64,000 bases of DNA from Dietzia timorensis (GCF_001659785.1 NZ_CP015961.1:2666001-2730000); one strand, 5' to 3'; positions 23,436 through 33,098 are shown, counted from the stretch's first letter. The notes: generated by a model not told the origin, from the letters alone. Made by a program: numbers and translations.

Positions 23436-23954
23436 TTACGCGGCCGGCTTCTCTTCCTGCAGCGCCGCGAAGAGGCGGGCAAGCTGGGATGCCGGGGCGT
23501 TGAACAGCCCGGCAGCCTTCGACTGGCCGCCCTTGAGCGCGCCGGCCATCTTGGAAAGCAGCACCTCGCGGGATTCGAGCTCGGCGATCTTCTCGATCTC
23601 GGCGACAGAGACGGGCGTGCCGTCCATGATGCCGCCCTTGATGACGAGCTCTTTGTTGTCCTTGGCGAAGTTCTTGAGCGCCTTGGCGGCGTCGACGACC
23701 TCACCGGTGACGAACGCAATGGCGGTGGGACCGGAGAGCAGCTCGTCGAGTCCCTCGACGTTCGCCTCGTTAGCCGCACGCTTGACGAGCGTGTTCTTCG
23801 CGACGGTGTACGACGCGGATTCGCCCAGAGCCTTGCGGAGTTCGGTGATCTGCGGAACAGACAGTCCGCGGTACTCGGTGATGAGCGCCGAGTCGGAGTT
23901 CTCGAACTGCTCCTTGAGCTCCGCAACTGCGGAGACCTTTTCGGGTTTTGCCAT
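23436..23954 (-). CDS. rplJ: 50S ribosomal protein L10
   Basis: 172 aa stalk-base protein that binds 23S rRNA and carries the L7/L12 dimers through its C-terminal helix. The start ATG at 23954 ([10 protein letters not shown]) follows a strong AAGGAGG. The open frame continues upstream, but that region is the leader. L10 with L12 normally autoregulates translation through the leader. Confidence 0.97.
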   Translation of the reverse strand: MAKPEKVSAVAELKEQFENSDSALITEYRGLSVPQITELRKALGESASYTVAKNTLVKRAANEANVEGLDELLSGPTAIAFVTGEVVDAAKALKNFAKDNKELVIKGGIMDGTPVSVAEIEKIAELESREVLLSKMAGALKGGQSKAAGLFNAPASQLARLFAALQEEKPAA

Positions 23955-24253
23955 TTTCGCCTCCTTCCTACTTTCTCGTCCGCGCCCGGAAACGACGAAC
24001 GCCCCGGCGCAAAAGGCACGGGGCGCAAAGGAGGGCTCGCAGCGCACGTGGCGCCTGAAGCACAGCTGAACTCTTTGCTGACCTTCGTATCTCCTGCGTG
24101 GGCCGCCGGGCGTTCCCGGGCCTTCAATACCCTCCACGGAGTGTGTGAGGATATGACCAACGGTCTTCGGTGAAACTTGATCACATGCGCGTGCTGGGCA
24201 CGCGCGTTCAAACTTCGTCTAGAAGGTTAGCCTCCTCCGGCGTCATACTCCAA
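23955..24253 (-). promoter_or_regulatory. rplJL promoter and leader
   Basis: Minus-strand TTGGAG (24248-24253), an 18-nt spacer and TAACCT (24224-24229) form a plausible promoter, giving a leader of about 260 nt. The leader holds a hairpin with arms CGCCCCG (24000-24006) and CGGGGCG (24019-24025). Its position fits the L10-L12 autoregulatory leader, but the kink-turn consensus was not verified. No other gene is seen in this gap (384 bp up to the next gene). Confidence 0.4.
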
Positions 24254-24338
24254 ATCCTTTGTCCCGTACCGGGCGCCATGACGCCCCCTGCTGCCCTTCC
24301 CCGCCCCGCGCGAGCGAAGAAAATGGCACGGTAGAGGG

Positions 24339-25463
24339 GTGAATGTTGCCGGAAATAGTGGGGAGACGGCGGATAATCTGCCCCAGCGTGCCCATGCTGC
24401 GGTGGTGTACAACCCGGTCAAGGTCGACCTGGTCAAGCTGCGCCGGGTCGTCGACGAGCGCGAGCGCAAGCATGCGTGGGGACCGTCGCAGTGGATCGAG
24501 ACCACGGTAGAGGATCCGGGCGAGTCGATGGCTCGGCAGGCGGTCGCCGACGGCGCGCGGCTCGTGATCGCCTGCGGAGGCGACGGCACCGTCCGTTCCG
24601 TGGCCGCGGGCGTGCGCGGCGCCGGCGTGCCCATGGGGATCGTGCCGCTGGGCACCGGCAACCTGCTCGCTCGCAACCTCGAGATCCCCATCGACTCGCT
24701 CGACGCGGCCGTCGCCGTGGCGATGAGCGGCTCGATCCGGCCGATCGACCTCGGCACGGTGGACTACACCTCCACCGACGGCCGAAAGCGCAGCGAGGTG
24801 TTCCTCGTCATGGCGGGCGTCGGGATGGATGCGGACATGATCGCCGGCACGGACGACGACCTCAAGAGCCAGGTCGGTTGGGTGGCGTACGTGTCCACGT
24901 TCGTGCGGTCGGTCTTCACCGGGCACCGGATCCGGGCGGACTATTCGCTGGATGACGGCGATCTCACCCACGCGCACGCCCGCACGATCCTCGTCGGCAA
25001 CTGTGGCGTGTTGCAGGGCGGGATGGTGCTCATGCCGGGCGCGCTCGTCAGCGACGGCAAACTCGATCTGGTCGCACTGCGCCCCAAGGGAATTCTCGGC
25101 TGGCTACGCCTTGCCTACGCGGTCCTCGTGCGGAACACCCTGTTCGAGCGGCTGGGTGTGCCGCCGGCGCGCAAGTGGTCCGAGCAGTTCAACGCGCGGA
25201 TGCGCGCCCGGCGCGAGCATTGGGCCGAGTGGGCCGGCATCGACCTGCCCACGCCCACCGATAAGGCGGAGGCTCGCAAGCGCCGGCGCCGCGAGCGTCG
25301 CGCCGACGCGCAGACTCTCGTCCATCAGCAGGCGCGGAGCATCTCGGTCCGGGTGCAGGAAAAGCCGGCGAGTTTCCAGATCGACGGCGACGGTATCGGC
25401 GATGTCACCGAGTTCGTCGCGCAGGTGCAGCCGCATTCGCTGTCGATCCGCGTGCCCTTCTAG
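24339..25463 (+). CDS. Diacylglycerol kinase family lipid kinase
   Basis: 374 aa. The DAGK catalytic domain has the nucleotide-binding GGDGTVRSVAAG (about 85-96) and the second glycine motif PLGTGNLLARNL (about 107-118), followed by the family's C-terminal beta-rich lobe. It phosphorylates a lipid such as diacylglycerol or sphingoid base at the membrane. The resemblance is to M. tuberculosis Rv2252-type kinases. The GTG start is assumed because the upstream frame lacks alternatives. It is divergent from rplJ and convergent with the siderophore ATPase. Confidence 0.85.
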   Translation: MNVAGNSGETADNLPQRAHAAVVYNPVKVDLVKLRRVVDERERKHAWGPSQWIETTVEDPGESMARQAVADGARLVIACGGDGTVRSVAAGVRGAGVPMGIVPLGTGNLLARNLEIPIDSLDAAVAVAMSGSIRPIDLGTVDYTSTDGRKRSEVFLVMAGVGMDADMIAGTDDDLKSQVGWVAYVSTFVRSVFTGHRIRADYSLDDGDLTHAHARTILVGNCGVLQGGMVLMPGALVSDGKLDLVALRPKGILGWLRLAYAVLVRNTLFERLGVPPARKWSEQFNARMRARREHWAEWAGIDLPTPTDKAEARKRRRRERRADAQTLVHQQARSISVRVQEKPASFQIDGDGIGDVTEFVAQVQPHSLSIRVPF

Positions 25464-25499
25464 GCGCGCACACCGCTGGTGGCCGCGCGATCGGCCGGT

Positions 25500-26255
25500 T
25501 CAGAAATACACCGCCAGCGGCCCGCGCGGGCCGTCGATCACATCGACCTCCGTCTCGAACACGCGCGAGAGGATCTCGGCGTTGATGATCTCGCCGGGTG
25601 TTCCGAACTCTGCGACCTTCCCATCCTTCATGATGCAGATCCGGTCGGCGTAATGGCCGGCGAAGTTGATGTCGTGGAGAACGACGACGATGGTCCGTCC
25701 GAGCTCGTGGGCCGCCTTGTGCACCTGCTTCATCATCTGCACCGAGTGCCGCATGTCGAGGTTGTTCAGCGGCTCGTCGAGCAGAACGTACTCGGTGTCC
25801 TGGGTGAGCACCATCGCGACGTACGCCCGCTGGCGTTGCCCGCCCGAGAGCTGATCGAGATAGCGGTTCTCGAGATCGCCGAGCCCGAGGAAGTCGATCG
25901 ACTGAGAGATGATCCGCTCGTCCTCGGCGTTGATTCGTCCCTTCGTGTAAGGGAACCGTCCGAAACCGACGAGCTGGCGAACGGTGAGTCTGGTGATGAA
26001 ATGGTTCTCCTGTCGCAGGATCGACAGCACCTTCGCCAGGTCCCGGGATTTGGTGGTGCTGACGTCGAAGCCGGCGACCTCGATGACTCCCTCGTCGATC
26101 CCCAACAGCCGGCCGATCATCGTGAGCATCGTCGATTTGCCCGCGCCGTTGGGTCCGACGAGCGCGGTGACCCCGCCCTTCGGGATCTCCAGATCCAGCG
26201 GGCCGATCGTGACCTCGTCGGTGTAGTTCTTGGCAACCCGGGACAGCGAGATCAC
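25500..26255 (-). CDS. Iron-siderophore ABC transporter ATPase (FecE/FepC type)
   Basis: 251 aa from the GTG at 26255, which overlaps the upstream permease stop as GTGA; GAAAGGGG lies upstream. The Walker A is GPNGAGKST, the Q-loop is LRQENH, the signature is LSGGQRQRAYVAMVL, the Walker B is YVLLDEPLNNLD, and the switch His is in VLHDINFAGHY. It hydrolyses ATP to drive ferric-siderophore uptake and is the last gene of the four-gene importer operon. The frame is open further upstream inside the permease; that part is not coding. Confidence 0.93.
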   Translation of the reverse strand: MISLSRVAKNYTDEVTIGPLDLEIPKGGVTALVGPNGAGKSTMLTMIGRLLGIDEGVIEVAGFDVSTTKSRDLAKVLSILRQENHFITRLTVRQLVGFGRFPYTKGRINAEDERIISQSIDFLGLGDLENRYLDQLSGGQRQRAYVAMVLTQDTEYVLLDEPLNNLDMRHSVQMMKQVHKAAHELGRTIVVVLHDINFAGHYADRICIMKDGKVAEFGTPGEIINAEILSRVFETEVDVIDGPRGPLAVYF

Positions 26256-27325
26256 AGTCGCCCCTTTCTCAAGATGACGGTGAGGAACACGAGCCCGCCG
26301 ACGAGCTCGATGATGATGGATACGACCCCCTGCGCGTAGAACACGTGCCGCATGACGAAGTAGGCCCCGGTGAGCACCACATAACAGGTGAGCACGGCCA
26401 TCGGGAAGATGAGCCGGTGGTCGAAAGAATCGGAGAACTGGTAGGCCAGCGTGGCGACGAGGAACCCGAGGAACGTCATCGGACCGATGAGCGCGGTCGA
26501 CACCGCCATGAGCACCGATACGAGCACGAGCACCTTGAGGATTTCGCGCTTGTGGTTGTAGCCGAGGTTCGTGGCCACATCCCGCCCTAGCGAGATCACG
26601 TTGAGCCGCCGCGAACTGAGCCACAGCGTGCCGGCAGCTGCGAGGCACAGCGGGATGGCGATCGGCAGGTAGCTGGCGTCGGCGTTGGAGATATTGCCGA
26701 AGAGCCGCGCCGCGAGCACGTCGAACTCGCTCGGGGTGAGCAGCCGCTGCATGAACGTCGATATCGAGCCGAGTCCGCCGCCGATGATGATGCCGATGAG
26801 CAGCATGATCTGGATGTTGCCGAGGCGCCCGGACAGAAGCCAGCCGTACAGGAGCGTCGCCAAGCCGACCATGAGCACGAGTTGCAGCACGAACTGGCCT
26901 GTGCCCTGGAGGGCGAGGACTCCTGCAACACCGAGGAAGTACACCGCCGTGGTCTGCACGGCGACGTAGAGGGACTCGAAACCCATGATGGAAGGGGTGA
27001 TGATGCGGTTGTTCGTCACCGTCTGAAACGAGACCGTGGCGGTGGCCTGGCACACCGCGACCACGGCCATGACGATCACGTTCTCCATGCGCATCTCGGC
27101 GATGAGCCAGAAGCCGCGCGACCCCGGCGGCATCGGGTTGCCCCAGGCCAGTAGCCCGTAGGTAAATCCGGCGGACGCCACGACGAGGACCGCGATGATC
27201 GCCCAGAAACGCACGGCACTGCGGCGGTCCGGGAGCGTTTTCGCGCTGCGTTTGCAGTTCGGCTCCGGCGCGGCGTCCGCATCGGTCGACGTAGCGGGGT
27301 CGGTGGTTCTCTTCACTTCAGCCAT
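26252..27325 (-). CDS. Iron-siderophore ABC transporter permease (FecCD family, second)
   Basis: 357 aa. The hydrophilic N-terminus (about 1-38) includes the short Arg-rich segment before the first of roughly nine to ten membrane helices. FecCD hallmarks are the glycine-rich segment GIIIGGGLGS and the coupling region AVSTALIGPMTFLGFLVATL, where the ATPase docks. It overlaps the first permease by 8 nt and the ATPase by 4 nt. It forms the channel with the other permease. Confidence 0.92.
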   Translation of the reverse strand: MAEVKRTTDPATSTDADAAPEPNCKRSAKTLPDRRSAVRFWAIIAVLVVASAGFTYGLLAWGNPMPPGSRGFWLIAEMRMENVIVMAVVAVCQATATVSFQTVTNNRIITPSIMGFESLYVAVQTTAVYFLGVAGVLALQGTGQFVLQLVLMVGLATLLYGWLLSGRLGNIQIMLLIGIIIGGGLGSISTFMQRLLTPSEFDVLAARLFGNISNADASYLPIAIPLCLAAAGTLWLSSRRLNVISLGRDVATNLGYNHKREILKVLVLVSVLMAVSTALIGPMTFLGFLVATLAYQFSDSFDHRLIFPMAVLTCYVVLTGAYFVMRHVFYAQGVVSIIIELVGGLVFLTVILRKGRL

Positions 27326-28310
27326 TCCGGCGCTGCCTCAGGAGTAATGCGATGAATACGACGGCGCCGACGATCCCCAGGATCAGGGACACCGGCACCT
27401 CGAACGGCGCGATGATGGTCCGGCCGACGAGATCGCACACCGTGACGATGCCGATCCCCAGCAGCGCAACCCACGGCAGGTTCGACCGCAGGTCGTCCCC
27501 GCGAAGGAGCGAGACGATATTCGGCACTATGAGCCCGAGGAACGGCAGATTGCCCACGACCACGGTGACCACGCCCGTCGCCACCGCGATGAGTCCGGTC
27601 CCGAGCAGGACGACACGGTTGTAGTTGAGCCCGACGTTGGTGGCGATGTCCTCGCCGAGGCCCGCGACGGTGAACCGGTCGGACACCACGAATATCGCGA
27701 TGACGACGATGAGCACGAGCCACAAGGCCTCGTACTGCCCCCGGAGCACGGAGGTGAAACTCCCGGCGAACCACACGCCGAGGTTTTGCAGCATGTCCGT
27801 CTGCAGAGCGATGTATGTGGACACCGAACTGACCACGGCGCCGAGCATGATGCCCACGATCGGCACGATAAGCGAGGAGCGCAGCGTCACCCGGCGCAGA
27901 AACAGAAAGAAGATCCCGGTGCCGAGGAAGGCCGCGACGATCGCGCCCACCATCCGCTCCCCCACTCCGGCGCCGGGGACGAGGATAAGTGTGAGCATGA
28001 GACCGAGCCCGGCCCATTCGGTGGTGCCGGTGGTCGTGGGTTCGACGAACCTGTTCTGCGTGAGCAGCTGCATAACGAGCCCGCTCATCGCCATCGCGGC
28101 GCCGGCCAGCACCAGCGCGATGGTGCGCGGGATGCGGGTGATCCCGAACATCTCCCGCCCGTCGTCCGAGCCGAAAATGTCGTACTGACCGGTGAACAGC
28201 GACAGGGCGAGCAGCCCTGCCACGACGGCGATACCGAGGAGCAGCTTCCAGTCGAACAGCTTCTCTTTCGAGCGTTCTCGCCGATGGTTCTCGCGTGTGG
28301 TTGTCGTCAA
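27318..28310 (-). CDS. Iron-siderophore ABC transporter permease (FecCD family, first)
   Basis: About 330 aa. It has FecCD-type helices, the MSGLVMQLLTQNRFVEPTT motif after helix 2 and the coupling segment TVVVGNLPFLGLIVPNI. The start is uncertain: TTG at 28310 (TTTTREN) is used because it keeps the gene clear of the upstream hairpin, and a second TTG at 28346 would add 12 residues. Neither has a strong ribosome site, so translation may be weak or structure-dependent. Confidence 0.88.
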   Translation of the reverse strand: MTTTTRENHRRERSKEKLFDWKLLLGIAVVAGLLALSLFTGQYDIFGSDDGREMFGITRIPRTIALVLAGAAMAMSGLVMQLLTQNRFVEPTTTGTTEWAGLGLMLTLILVPGAGVGERMVGAIVAAFLGTGIFFLFLRRVTLRSSLIVPIVGIMLGAVVSSVSTYIALQTDMLQNLGVWFAGSFTSVLRGQYEALWLVLIVVIAIFVVSDRFTVAGLGEDIATNVGLNYNRVVLLGTGLIAVATGVVTVVVGNLPFLGLIVPNIVSLLRGDDLRSNLPWVALLGIGIVTVCDLVGRTIIAPFEVPVSLILGIVGAVVFIALLLRQRRNG

Positions 28311-28353
28311 GTCTGCGCCCGCCCTTTGCGCGATACAGGTGGCCAAGAAGTAT

Positions 28354-28413
28354 GACGGCGATCAAGCGACACCGTCCGGGCCGTGCCGTGTGCGGTGGTG
28401 CTTGATCGCCGTC
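28354..28413 (-). other. Large intercistronic hairpin between binding-protein gene and permease gene
   Basis: A perfect 14-bp inverted repeat, GACGGCGATCAAGC (28354-28367) with GCTTGATCGCCGTC (28400-28413), plus an inner CACCG/CGGTG stem. It has no T-run. It sits 29 nt after the binding-protein stop. It likely stabilises the upstream message or limits read-through, giving more binding protein than permease. This is inferred. Confidence 0.7.
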
Positions 28414-28442
28414 GCGGAGGAATTCGGACTCTCCCGGAGGTT

Positions 28443-29543
28443 CTAGTTCTCCGCTTCGTCGTCGTTCGTTGCCTCTGCGGTGGCCTGGGCGTCCGCACCT
28501 TCGGCATCGTCGCCCTCGGCCCCTGCGCCCGCGCCGGACTCGAGCGCGTCGGCGAGCGAGTTGAAGAATTCGGTGTAGGTCTGGATGCCCTCGTTGGTGT
28601 AGGTGTCCTCGGGCATGATCACGATGTTCCCGTCCTGCACCGCGCCGACGTTCTGCAGCGCCGGGGACTCCTCGATGAGAGCGTTCGCGGGCGTGTAGCC
28701 CTCTTCGTCCGCGCCCACTGCGGCGTCACGGTCCATGACGAGGATCAGGTCGGGATTAGAATCCGCGATGGCCTCAACGGAGATGTCGTCGCCCTGATGG
28801 TCGTCCGAGGCGTCGTCGACCTCGAGCGCCGGGCTGAAGTCGAAAATGTCGAAGACCGGACCGAGCGTGCGCCCGACCGTGGGTGCGAGGTAGTTGATGT
28901 TGCCACCCGATGTGTTCACCGCCATGACCGACGTTTCGGAGTCGTAGGCATTCTCAACTCGCTCGATGGACGCGTCGAACTCGTCGACGAGCACCTGGGC
29001 CTCGTCCTGCTTCTGGAAGATCTCGCCGAGGGTGGTCGTCTGCCGCTTGAGTTCCTCATCGAAGTCCTCGCCGTCCCGCGGTTCCAGATCGATGATCTCG
29101 GCGTCCGGAACGAGCCCCGCGATCTCCTCATTGAACTGCGTGAATCGCTGGCCACTGATGACCACGTCCGGCTCGGCCGCGACGATCGTCTCGAGGTTGG
29201 GCTCACGGTGGTTCCCCACGTCCGGGATCGACTCGTCGTCCACCATCGAGTTCGTGTCGGGCATGAGGGACCGCGCGGCTGCCGAGAGCTCGACGTCCCA
29301 GGAATCCAGCGTCTCGAAGGTGCGGTTATCGAGTGCCACGACGGAACTCGGCGGCGACGGAACGGTTTTGGCGCCCTCGTTGTCCTCGATCTCGACCTCG
29401 GAGGCGGCGTTATCGACGTTACCGCCGTCCGTTGAGTCGGATCCTTCGTCCGAAGAGCAGCCCGCCAGGACGAGCGCAGCTGCGGCGAATCCGGCAAAAA
29501 TGGCCCGCGAACGGCTCGTGGTGATCGTCGATGTAACTCGCAT
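28443..29543 (-). CDS. Iron-siderophore ABC transporter substrate-binding lipoprotein
   Basis: 366 aa. The signal peptide has lipobox LVLAGC (Cys about 29). The mature part is a class III periplasmic-binding fold (Fhud/FecB/YclQ type: SSVVALDNRTFETLDSWDVE; EPDVVISGQRFTQFNEEI). It captures the ferric siderophore outside the membrane and delivers it to the two permeases encoded downstream. The tail (about 333-366) is unusually acidic and Ala-rich. The ligand is unknown; catecholate binding is only a guess from YclQ-like features. Confidence 0.9.
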   Translation of the reverse strand: MRVTSTITTSRSRAIFAGFAAAALVLAGCSSDEGSDSTDGGNVDNAASEVEIEDNEGAKTVPSPPSSVVALDNRTFETLDSWDVELSAAARSLMPDTNSMVDDESIPDVGNHREPNLETIVAAEPDVVISGQRFTQFNEEIAGLVPDAEIIDLEPRDGEDFDEELKRQTTTLGEIFQKQDEAQVLVDEFDASIERVENAYDSETSVMAVNTSGGNINYLAPTVGRTLGPVFDIFDFSPALEVDDASDDHQGDDISVEAIADSNPDLILVMDRDAAVGADEEGYTPANALIEESPALQNVGAVQDGNIVIMPEDTYTNEGIQTYTEFFNSLADALESGAGAGAEGDDAEGADAQATAEATNDDEAEN

Positions 29544-29653
29544 CCAGGTGTCTCCTCACCGATAGATTTTGAACCCGTAACACCTATGGGCGTCGAGTAA
29601 TCAAGTGCCGGAACGAGTTCGACGCGCATAACGCCAAGCACCTCTCCGGCAGC

Positions 29654-29672
29654 TCAGGCCAGGCTAACAAAT
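29654..29672 (-). promoter_or_regulatory. DtxR/IdeR-type iron box
   Basis: TCAGGCCAGGCTAACAAAT matches 13 of 19 positions of the DtxR/IdeR consensus palindrome, including the full core AGGCTAAC. It lies about 110 bp upstream of the binding-protein ATG and overlaps minus-strand promoter-like sequence (TTGCCC, 16 nt, TAGCCT). Iron-replete repression is expected. The remaining 384-bp gap (29544-29927) holds this control region and the rplA terminator. Confidence 0.6.
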
Positions 29673-29830
29673 ATTTACGAAAGGGCAACTTAAGTTCCGC
29701 AGGCCACCCTAGCCAAAGTCCAGGGAATCGACGGTCGACCAATACACCGAGCTGAGATTGCCCTGTGCATACTTAGGTACCTGAAAGAGTCGGACGGCGC
29801 CATGCGCAGGCATTTCGTTGACACAACACA

Positions 29831-29875
29831 AACCGCCCTCCGCGCACTGCCTGTAGCAGGCGCCGGAGGGCGGTT
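29831..29875 (-). terminator. rplKA terminator
   Basis: A 12-bp stem, AACCGCCCTCCG (29831-29842) with CGGAGGGCGGTT (29864-29875), with an inner GCCTG/CAGGC stem, followed on the minus strand by the T-rich TTTGTGTTGTGT. It is a convincing intrinsic terminator after rplA. Confidence 0.85.
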
Positions 29876-29927
29876 CTGAATGCGGCGTATGTGGTGTGGG
29901 CTATCCCACAGCGCACGCACCTGGCAA

Positions 29928-30650
29928 TTACTCTGCGGCGTCCTCGCCGGAGCCGATCTTCGAGGTGATCGAGTGGTCGACCGGAATACCCGGACCGAAG
30001 GTCGTCGAGACCGAGATCTTCTTGACGTAGCGACCCTTGGCTGCGGACGGCTTGAGACGCATGACCTCGTCCATCACGGCGGCGTAGTTCTCGGTGAGCG
30101 CCTTCGCAGAGAAGGACGCCTTGCCGACGATGAGGTGCAGGTTGTTGGCCTTATCGGTACGGAAGTTGACCTTGCCGCCCTTGATGTCGTTGACGGCCTT
30201 CGTCACGTCCATGGTGACCGTGCCGGTCTTCGGGTTCGGCATGAGGCCACGGGGGCCGAGCACGCGGGCAACGCGGCCGACCTTGGCCATCTGGTCCGGG
30301 GTCGCGATCGCGGCGTCGAAGTCGAGCCAGCCGCCCTGGATCTTCTCGATCAGATCCTCGGCGCCGACCTCGTCCGCGCCTGCGGCGAGGGCCTCGTTGG
30401 CCTTCTCGCCGGCGGCGAACACGATCACGCGAGCGGTCTTACCGGTGCCGTGCGGAAGATTCACGGTACCGCGGACCATCTGATCGGCCTTGCGGGAGTC
30501 GACGCCAAGACGCATGGCGACCTCGACGGTGGCGTCCGTCTTGGTCGAGGAGGTGTCCTTGGCCAATTCCATGGCCTCCAGAGGCGTGTACAGCTTGTCG
30601 CGGTCGACCTTTTCGGCAGCGGCCTTGAAGGCCTTGCTGTTCTTGCTCAT
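29928..30650 (-). CDS. rplA: 50S ribosomal protein L1
   Basis: 240 aa, normal length. The L1 signature is visible around [19 protein letters not shown], with the N-terminal segment [20 protein letters not shown] typical of actinobacteria. L1 binds the mobile 23S rRNA stalk at the E-site exit. It follows rplK after a 120-bp spacer in the usual order. Confidence 0.98.
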   Translation of the reverse strand: MSKNSKAFKAAAEKVDRDKLYTPLEAMELAKDTSSTKTDATVEVAMRLGVDSRKADQMVRGTVNLPHGTGKTARVIVFAAGEKANEALAAGADEVGAEDLIEKIQGGWLDFDAAIATPDQMAKVGRVARVLGPRGLMPNPKTGTVTMDVTKAVNDIKGGKVNFRTDKANNLHLIVGKASFSAKALTENYAAVMDEVMRLKPSAAKGRYVKKISVSTTFGPGIPVDHSITSKIGSGEDAAE

Positions 30651-30770
30651 TTGCTATCCATTCCTTCGCTCGAATCCACATCGGATGCGAGGTGGTGGGC
30701 AGTGGTACGGGCCTGAGCCGCCCTCCCACTATTTCTATTCATTCACATATGACGGCGGACGCCGGCATAT

Positions 30771-31202
30771 CTAGTCGACGGTGATGCCCATCGACCGTGC
30801 GGTTCCGGCGACGATCTTCGCGGCGGAATCGATGTCGTTGGCGTTGAGATCTTCCATCTTGGTCTGGGCGATTTCCTTGACCTGATCCATGGAGACCTTG
30901 CCGACCTTGGAGCTGTGCGGCGTGCCGGAGCCCTTCTGGATGCCGGCGGCCTTGAGCAGGAGCTTCGCAGCCGGGGGCGTCTTGAGCTTGAAGTCGAACG
31001 AACGGTCTTCGTAGACCGTGATCTCGACGGGCACGACGTTGCCGCGCTGGTTCTCGGTGGCGGCGTTGTACGCCTTGCAGAACTCCATGATGTTGACGCC
31101 GTGGGCACCGAGTGCCGGGCCAACCGGCGGTGCGGGGTTGGCCGCACCGGCCTGGATCTGCAGCTTGATGAGGCCTGAGACCTTCTTCTTCTTGGGAGGC
31201 AT
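30771..31202 (-). CDS. rplK: 50S ribosomal protein L11
   Basis: 143 aa from the ATG at 31202 ([16 protein letters not shown]), chosen over an ATG 27 nt upstream because AGGAAG precedes it and it matches the family N-terminus. It carries the Pro-rich switch region [14 protein letters not shown]. It binds the GTPase-associated centre of 23S rRNA. Confidence 0.98.
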   Translation of the reverse strand: MPPKKKKVSGLIKLQIQAGAANPAPPVGPALGAHGVNIMEFCKAYNAATENQRGNVVPVEITVYEDRSFDFKLKTPPAAKLLLKAAGIQKGSGTPHSSKVGKVSMDQVKEIAQTKMEDLNANDIDSAAKIVAGTARSMGITVD

Positions 31203-31325
31203 ATCTTCCTGATTTCTCGTTGACGGCACGTGCTGTACACACGTGTTCGGGAGTGGCTACTGCGGCACTTTTCGGGCATGCCAATAGCCGTCTACCCGCT
31301 GAACAACTCGCACCACTTTACGCCA

Positions 31326-31368
31326 GAGCCGCGCGTTTCCCCTAATCGAAGGCGAATACGCGCGGCTC
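31326..31368 (-). terminator. Hairpin between nusG and rplK
   Basis: A 10-bp stem, GAGCCGCGCG (31326-31335) with CGCGCGGCTC (31359-31368), and a 23-nt loop, starting 18 nt after the nusG stop. There is no T-run. It may be an attenuator separating secE-nusG from rplK-rplA. Confidence 0.5.
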
Positions 31369-31386
31369 GAGGCGAGTGGCGAAGAC

Positions 31387-32271
31387 TTAGAGCTTGTCGA
31401 CCTGGTTGAAGCCCAGTTCGACCGGAGTCTCGCGACCGAAGATCGACACGAGCACCTTGAGCTTGCGTGAGGTGGTGTCCACCTCGGAGATCGACGCCGG
31501 CAGGGTGGCGAACGGACCGTCCTGGACGGTGACCGATTCGCCGACCTCGAACTCGACGACCTCGGCAGCCGCGCCGCCGTCGCCCTCGGTTCCCGCGGCC
31601 TCGGACCCGGCAGGGGCGCCCGCCGGCGCCTCGACCTTCGGCATGAGGAACTTCGCGACCTCGGACAACGAAAGCGCAGTCGGACGCGAGGTCGCGCCGA
31701 CGAAGCCGGTCACACCCGGGGTGTTGCGCACAACGTTCCAGGTCTGGTCGTCGAGATCGATGCGGACGAGCACGTAGCCGGGCAGCACCTTGCGGGTGGC
31801 CTTCTTCTTCTCGCCGTTCTTGATCTCGGTGTATTCCTCGGTGGGGACCTCGATCTGGTGGATCTGCTCCTCGACGTCGAGGGTCACCGCACGGGTCTCG
31901 AGGTTCTGCTTGACCTTGTTCTCGTAGCCCGCATAGGTGTGGATGACGTACCACTCGCCGGGCAGCTTCTTCAGCTCTCGTTTGAACTTCGCGAGCGCAA
32001 GCGCCGGGCTGAGCTCCTCCTCGGGCTCGGCGGCGGTCTCCGCCGCGGCCTCGGCCTCGGAGCCGTCTTCGGCGGCGGACTCGTCGTCCGAAGCGACCAT
32101 GTCCGGAACCTCGTCGACGGCAGTCTCGGATGCCGGCGCCTCCTCGGCGGGCGGCAGATCGGACCCGGAGAACTGCGCGGCGCCGAACTGGGCGGCGTCG
32201 ACCTCGGCGGCCTCGGCCTCTACCGGGTCGAGGTTTTCGGCGTTGTCGCCAGTGTTCTCGGTCTCGCTCAC
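31387..32271 (-). CDS. nusG: Transcription termination/antitermination factor NusG
   Basis: 294 aa from the GTG at 32271 (SETENTGDN), chosen because GGAAGGA lies 9 nt upstream; an ATG 63 nt earlier lacks one. An acidic disordered N-terminus (about 1-100) precedes the NGN domain ([20 protein letters not shown] to about residue 200). A Gly/Ala-rich linker (about 203-228) leads to the KOW domain ([19 protein letters not shown]). It binds RNA polymerase and couples transcription to Rho or the ribosome. The long acidic extension is an actinobacterial trait. Confidence 0.96.
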   Translation of the reverse strand: MSETENTGDNAENLDPVEAEAAEVDAAQFGAAQFSGSDLPPAEEAPASETAVDEVPDMVASDDESAAEDGSEAEAAAETAAEPEEELSPALALAKFKRELKKLPGEWYVIHTYAGYENKVKQNLETRAVTLDVEEQIHQIEVPTEEYTEIKNGEKKKATRKVLPGYVLVRIDLDDQTWNVVRNTPGVTGFVGATSRPTALSLSEVAKFLMPKVEAPAGAPAGSEAAGTEGDGGAAAEVVEFEVGESVTVQDGPFATLPASISEVDTTSRKLKVLVSIFGRETPVELGFNQVDKL

Positions 32272-32493
32272 GAAACGGTTCCTTCCATCGGCACGTTGAC
32301 CCTCGTCGGCACCCCGTGCTGGACGTTCTGTCACTAAGTATTGACGAGTATTGCTTGTTTGCTAGCTACGTTACTTGCTCCGCGCGCCTCGCCCCTGCGC
32401 AAGCGCGGGGGCCAAATCACCGGCGGGCGCTGACCCCTCCCCTACGGAAGGCGGCCATACGCCCGGCTGTGCGGCTCGCTTTATACGAGTGGA

Positions 32494-32832
32494 TCAGCGG
32501 GCGAACGCCCACTCGATCCCCTTGCCCATCCCGAAGTCGACTCCGGAGACGAGCAGCGTCATAAACACGAGGAACAGCAGCACGACGGCCGTGTAGGTGA
32601 CCATCTGCGAGCGGGTCGGCCAGATGACCTTCTTCAGCTCCGAGCCGACCTGACCCACGTACTGCACCGGGTTCGCCCGCTTGACGGTGGTGTCCTCGGC
32701 GTCGTCACCGTCGGTGCGAACGCGGCGCTCGGCCACGTTGCCTCGTCCGGCCTTGCCGGTGGGCACGACGGGATTGTCGGCGCCGCCGACCTTCTTGTCG
32801 TCCCTCTCGACGTCGTCGCGATCGTCGCTCAC
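32494..32832 (-). CDS. secE: Preprotein translocase subunit SecE
   Basis: 112 aa from the GTG at 32832, with GGAGG upstream. A long charged N-terminus is followed by the SecE signature QVGSELKKVIWPTRSQMVTYT and a single membrane helix (about 80-100). It clamps SecY in the translocon. It lies between tRNA-Trp and nusG in canonical order. Confidence 0.95.
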   Translation of the reverse strand: MSDDRDDVERDDKKVGGADNPVVPTGKAGRGNVAERRVRTDGDDAEDTTVKRANPVQYVGQVGSELKKVIWPTRSQMVTYTAVVLLFLVFMTLLVSGVDFGMGKGIEWAFAR

Positions 32833-32889
32833 GCGGAAACCTCCGGCTTTCTTACTACCTAATCGGCCCGGGCTCGCACCCGGGGGATG

Positions 32890-32965
<76 letters not shown>

Positions 32966-33047
32966 TTGCGTCCACTTCGACTCTACGGCGTCTGCGACCA
33001 CAGTGTGGTGCAGTAGCGACCGCTCGCCACGGAGCACGCGAGGATCC

Positions 33048-33077
33048 ACTCTACACAATGGACGGAACCGGTCCCAA
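33048..33077 (-). promoter_or_regulatory. Putative tRNA-Trp/secE/nusG promoter
   Basis: Minus-strand TTGGGA (33072-33077), an 18-nt spacer and TAGAGT (33048-33053), about 80 nt before the tRNA 5' end. Confidence 0.35.
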
Positions 33078-33098
33078 CCGAACGCAGCGCGCCGCGTC

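Noticed and set aside
24220-24238. Second iron box upstream of rplJ
   Set aside because: AGGTTAG matches half of the DtxR consensus but only about 10 of 19 positions agree overall, and the gene is ribosomal.
29774-29787. AGGTACCT palindrome as another iron box
   Set aside because: The half-site spacing does not fit the 19-bp DtxR/IdeR palindrome.
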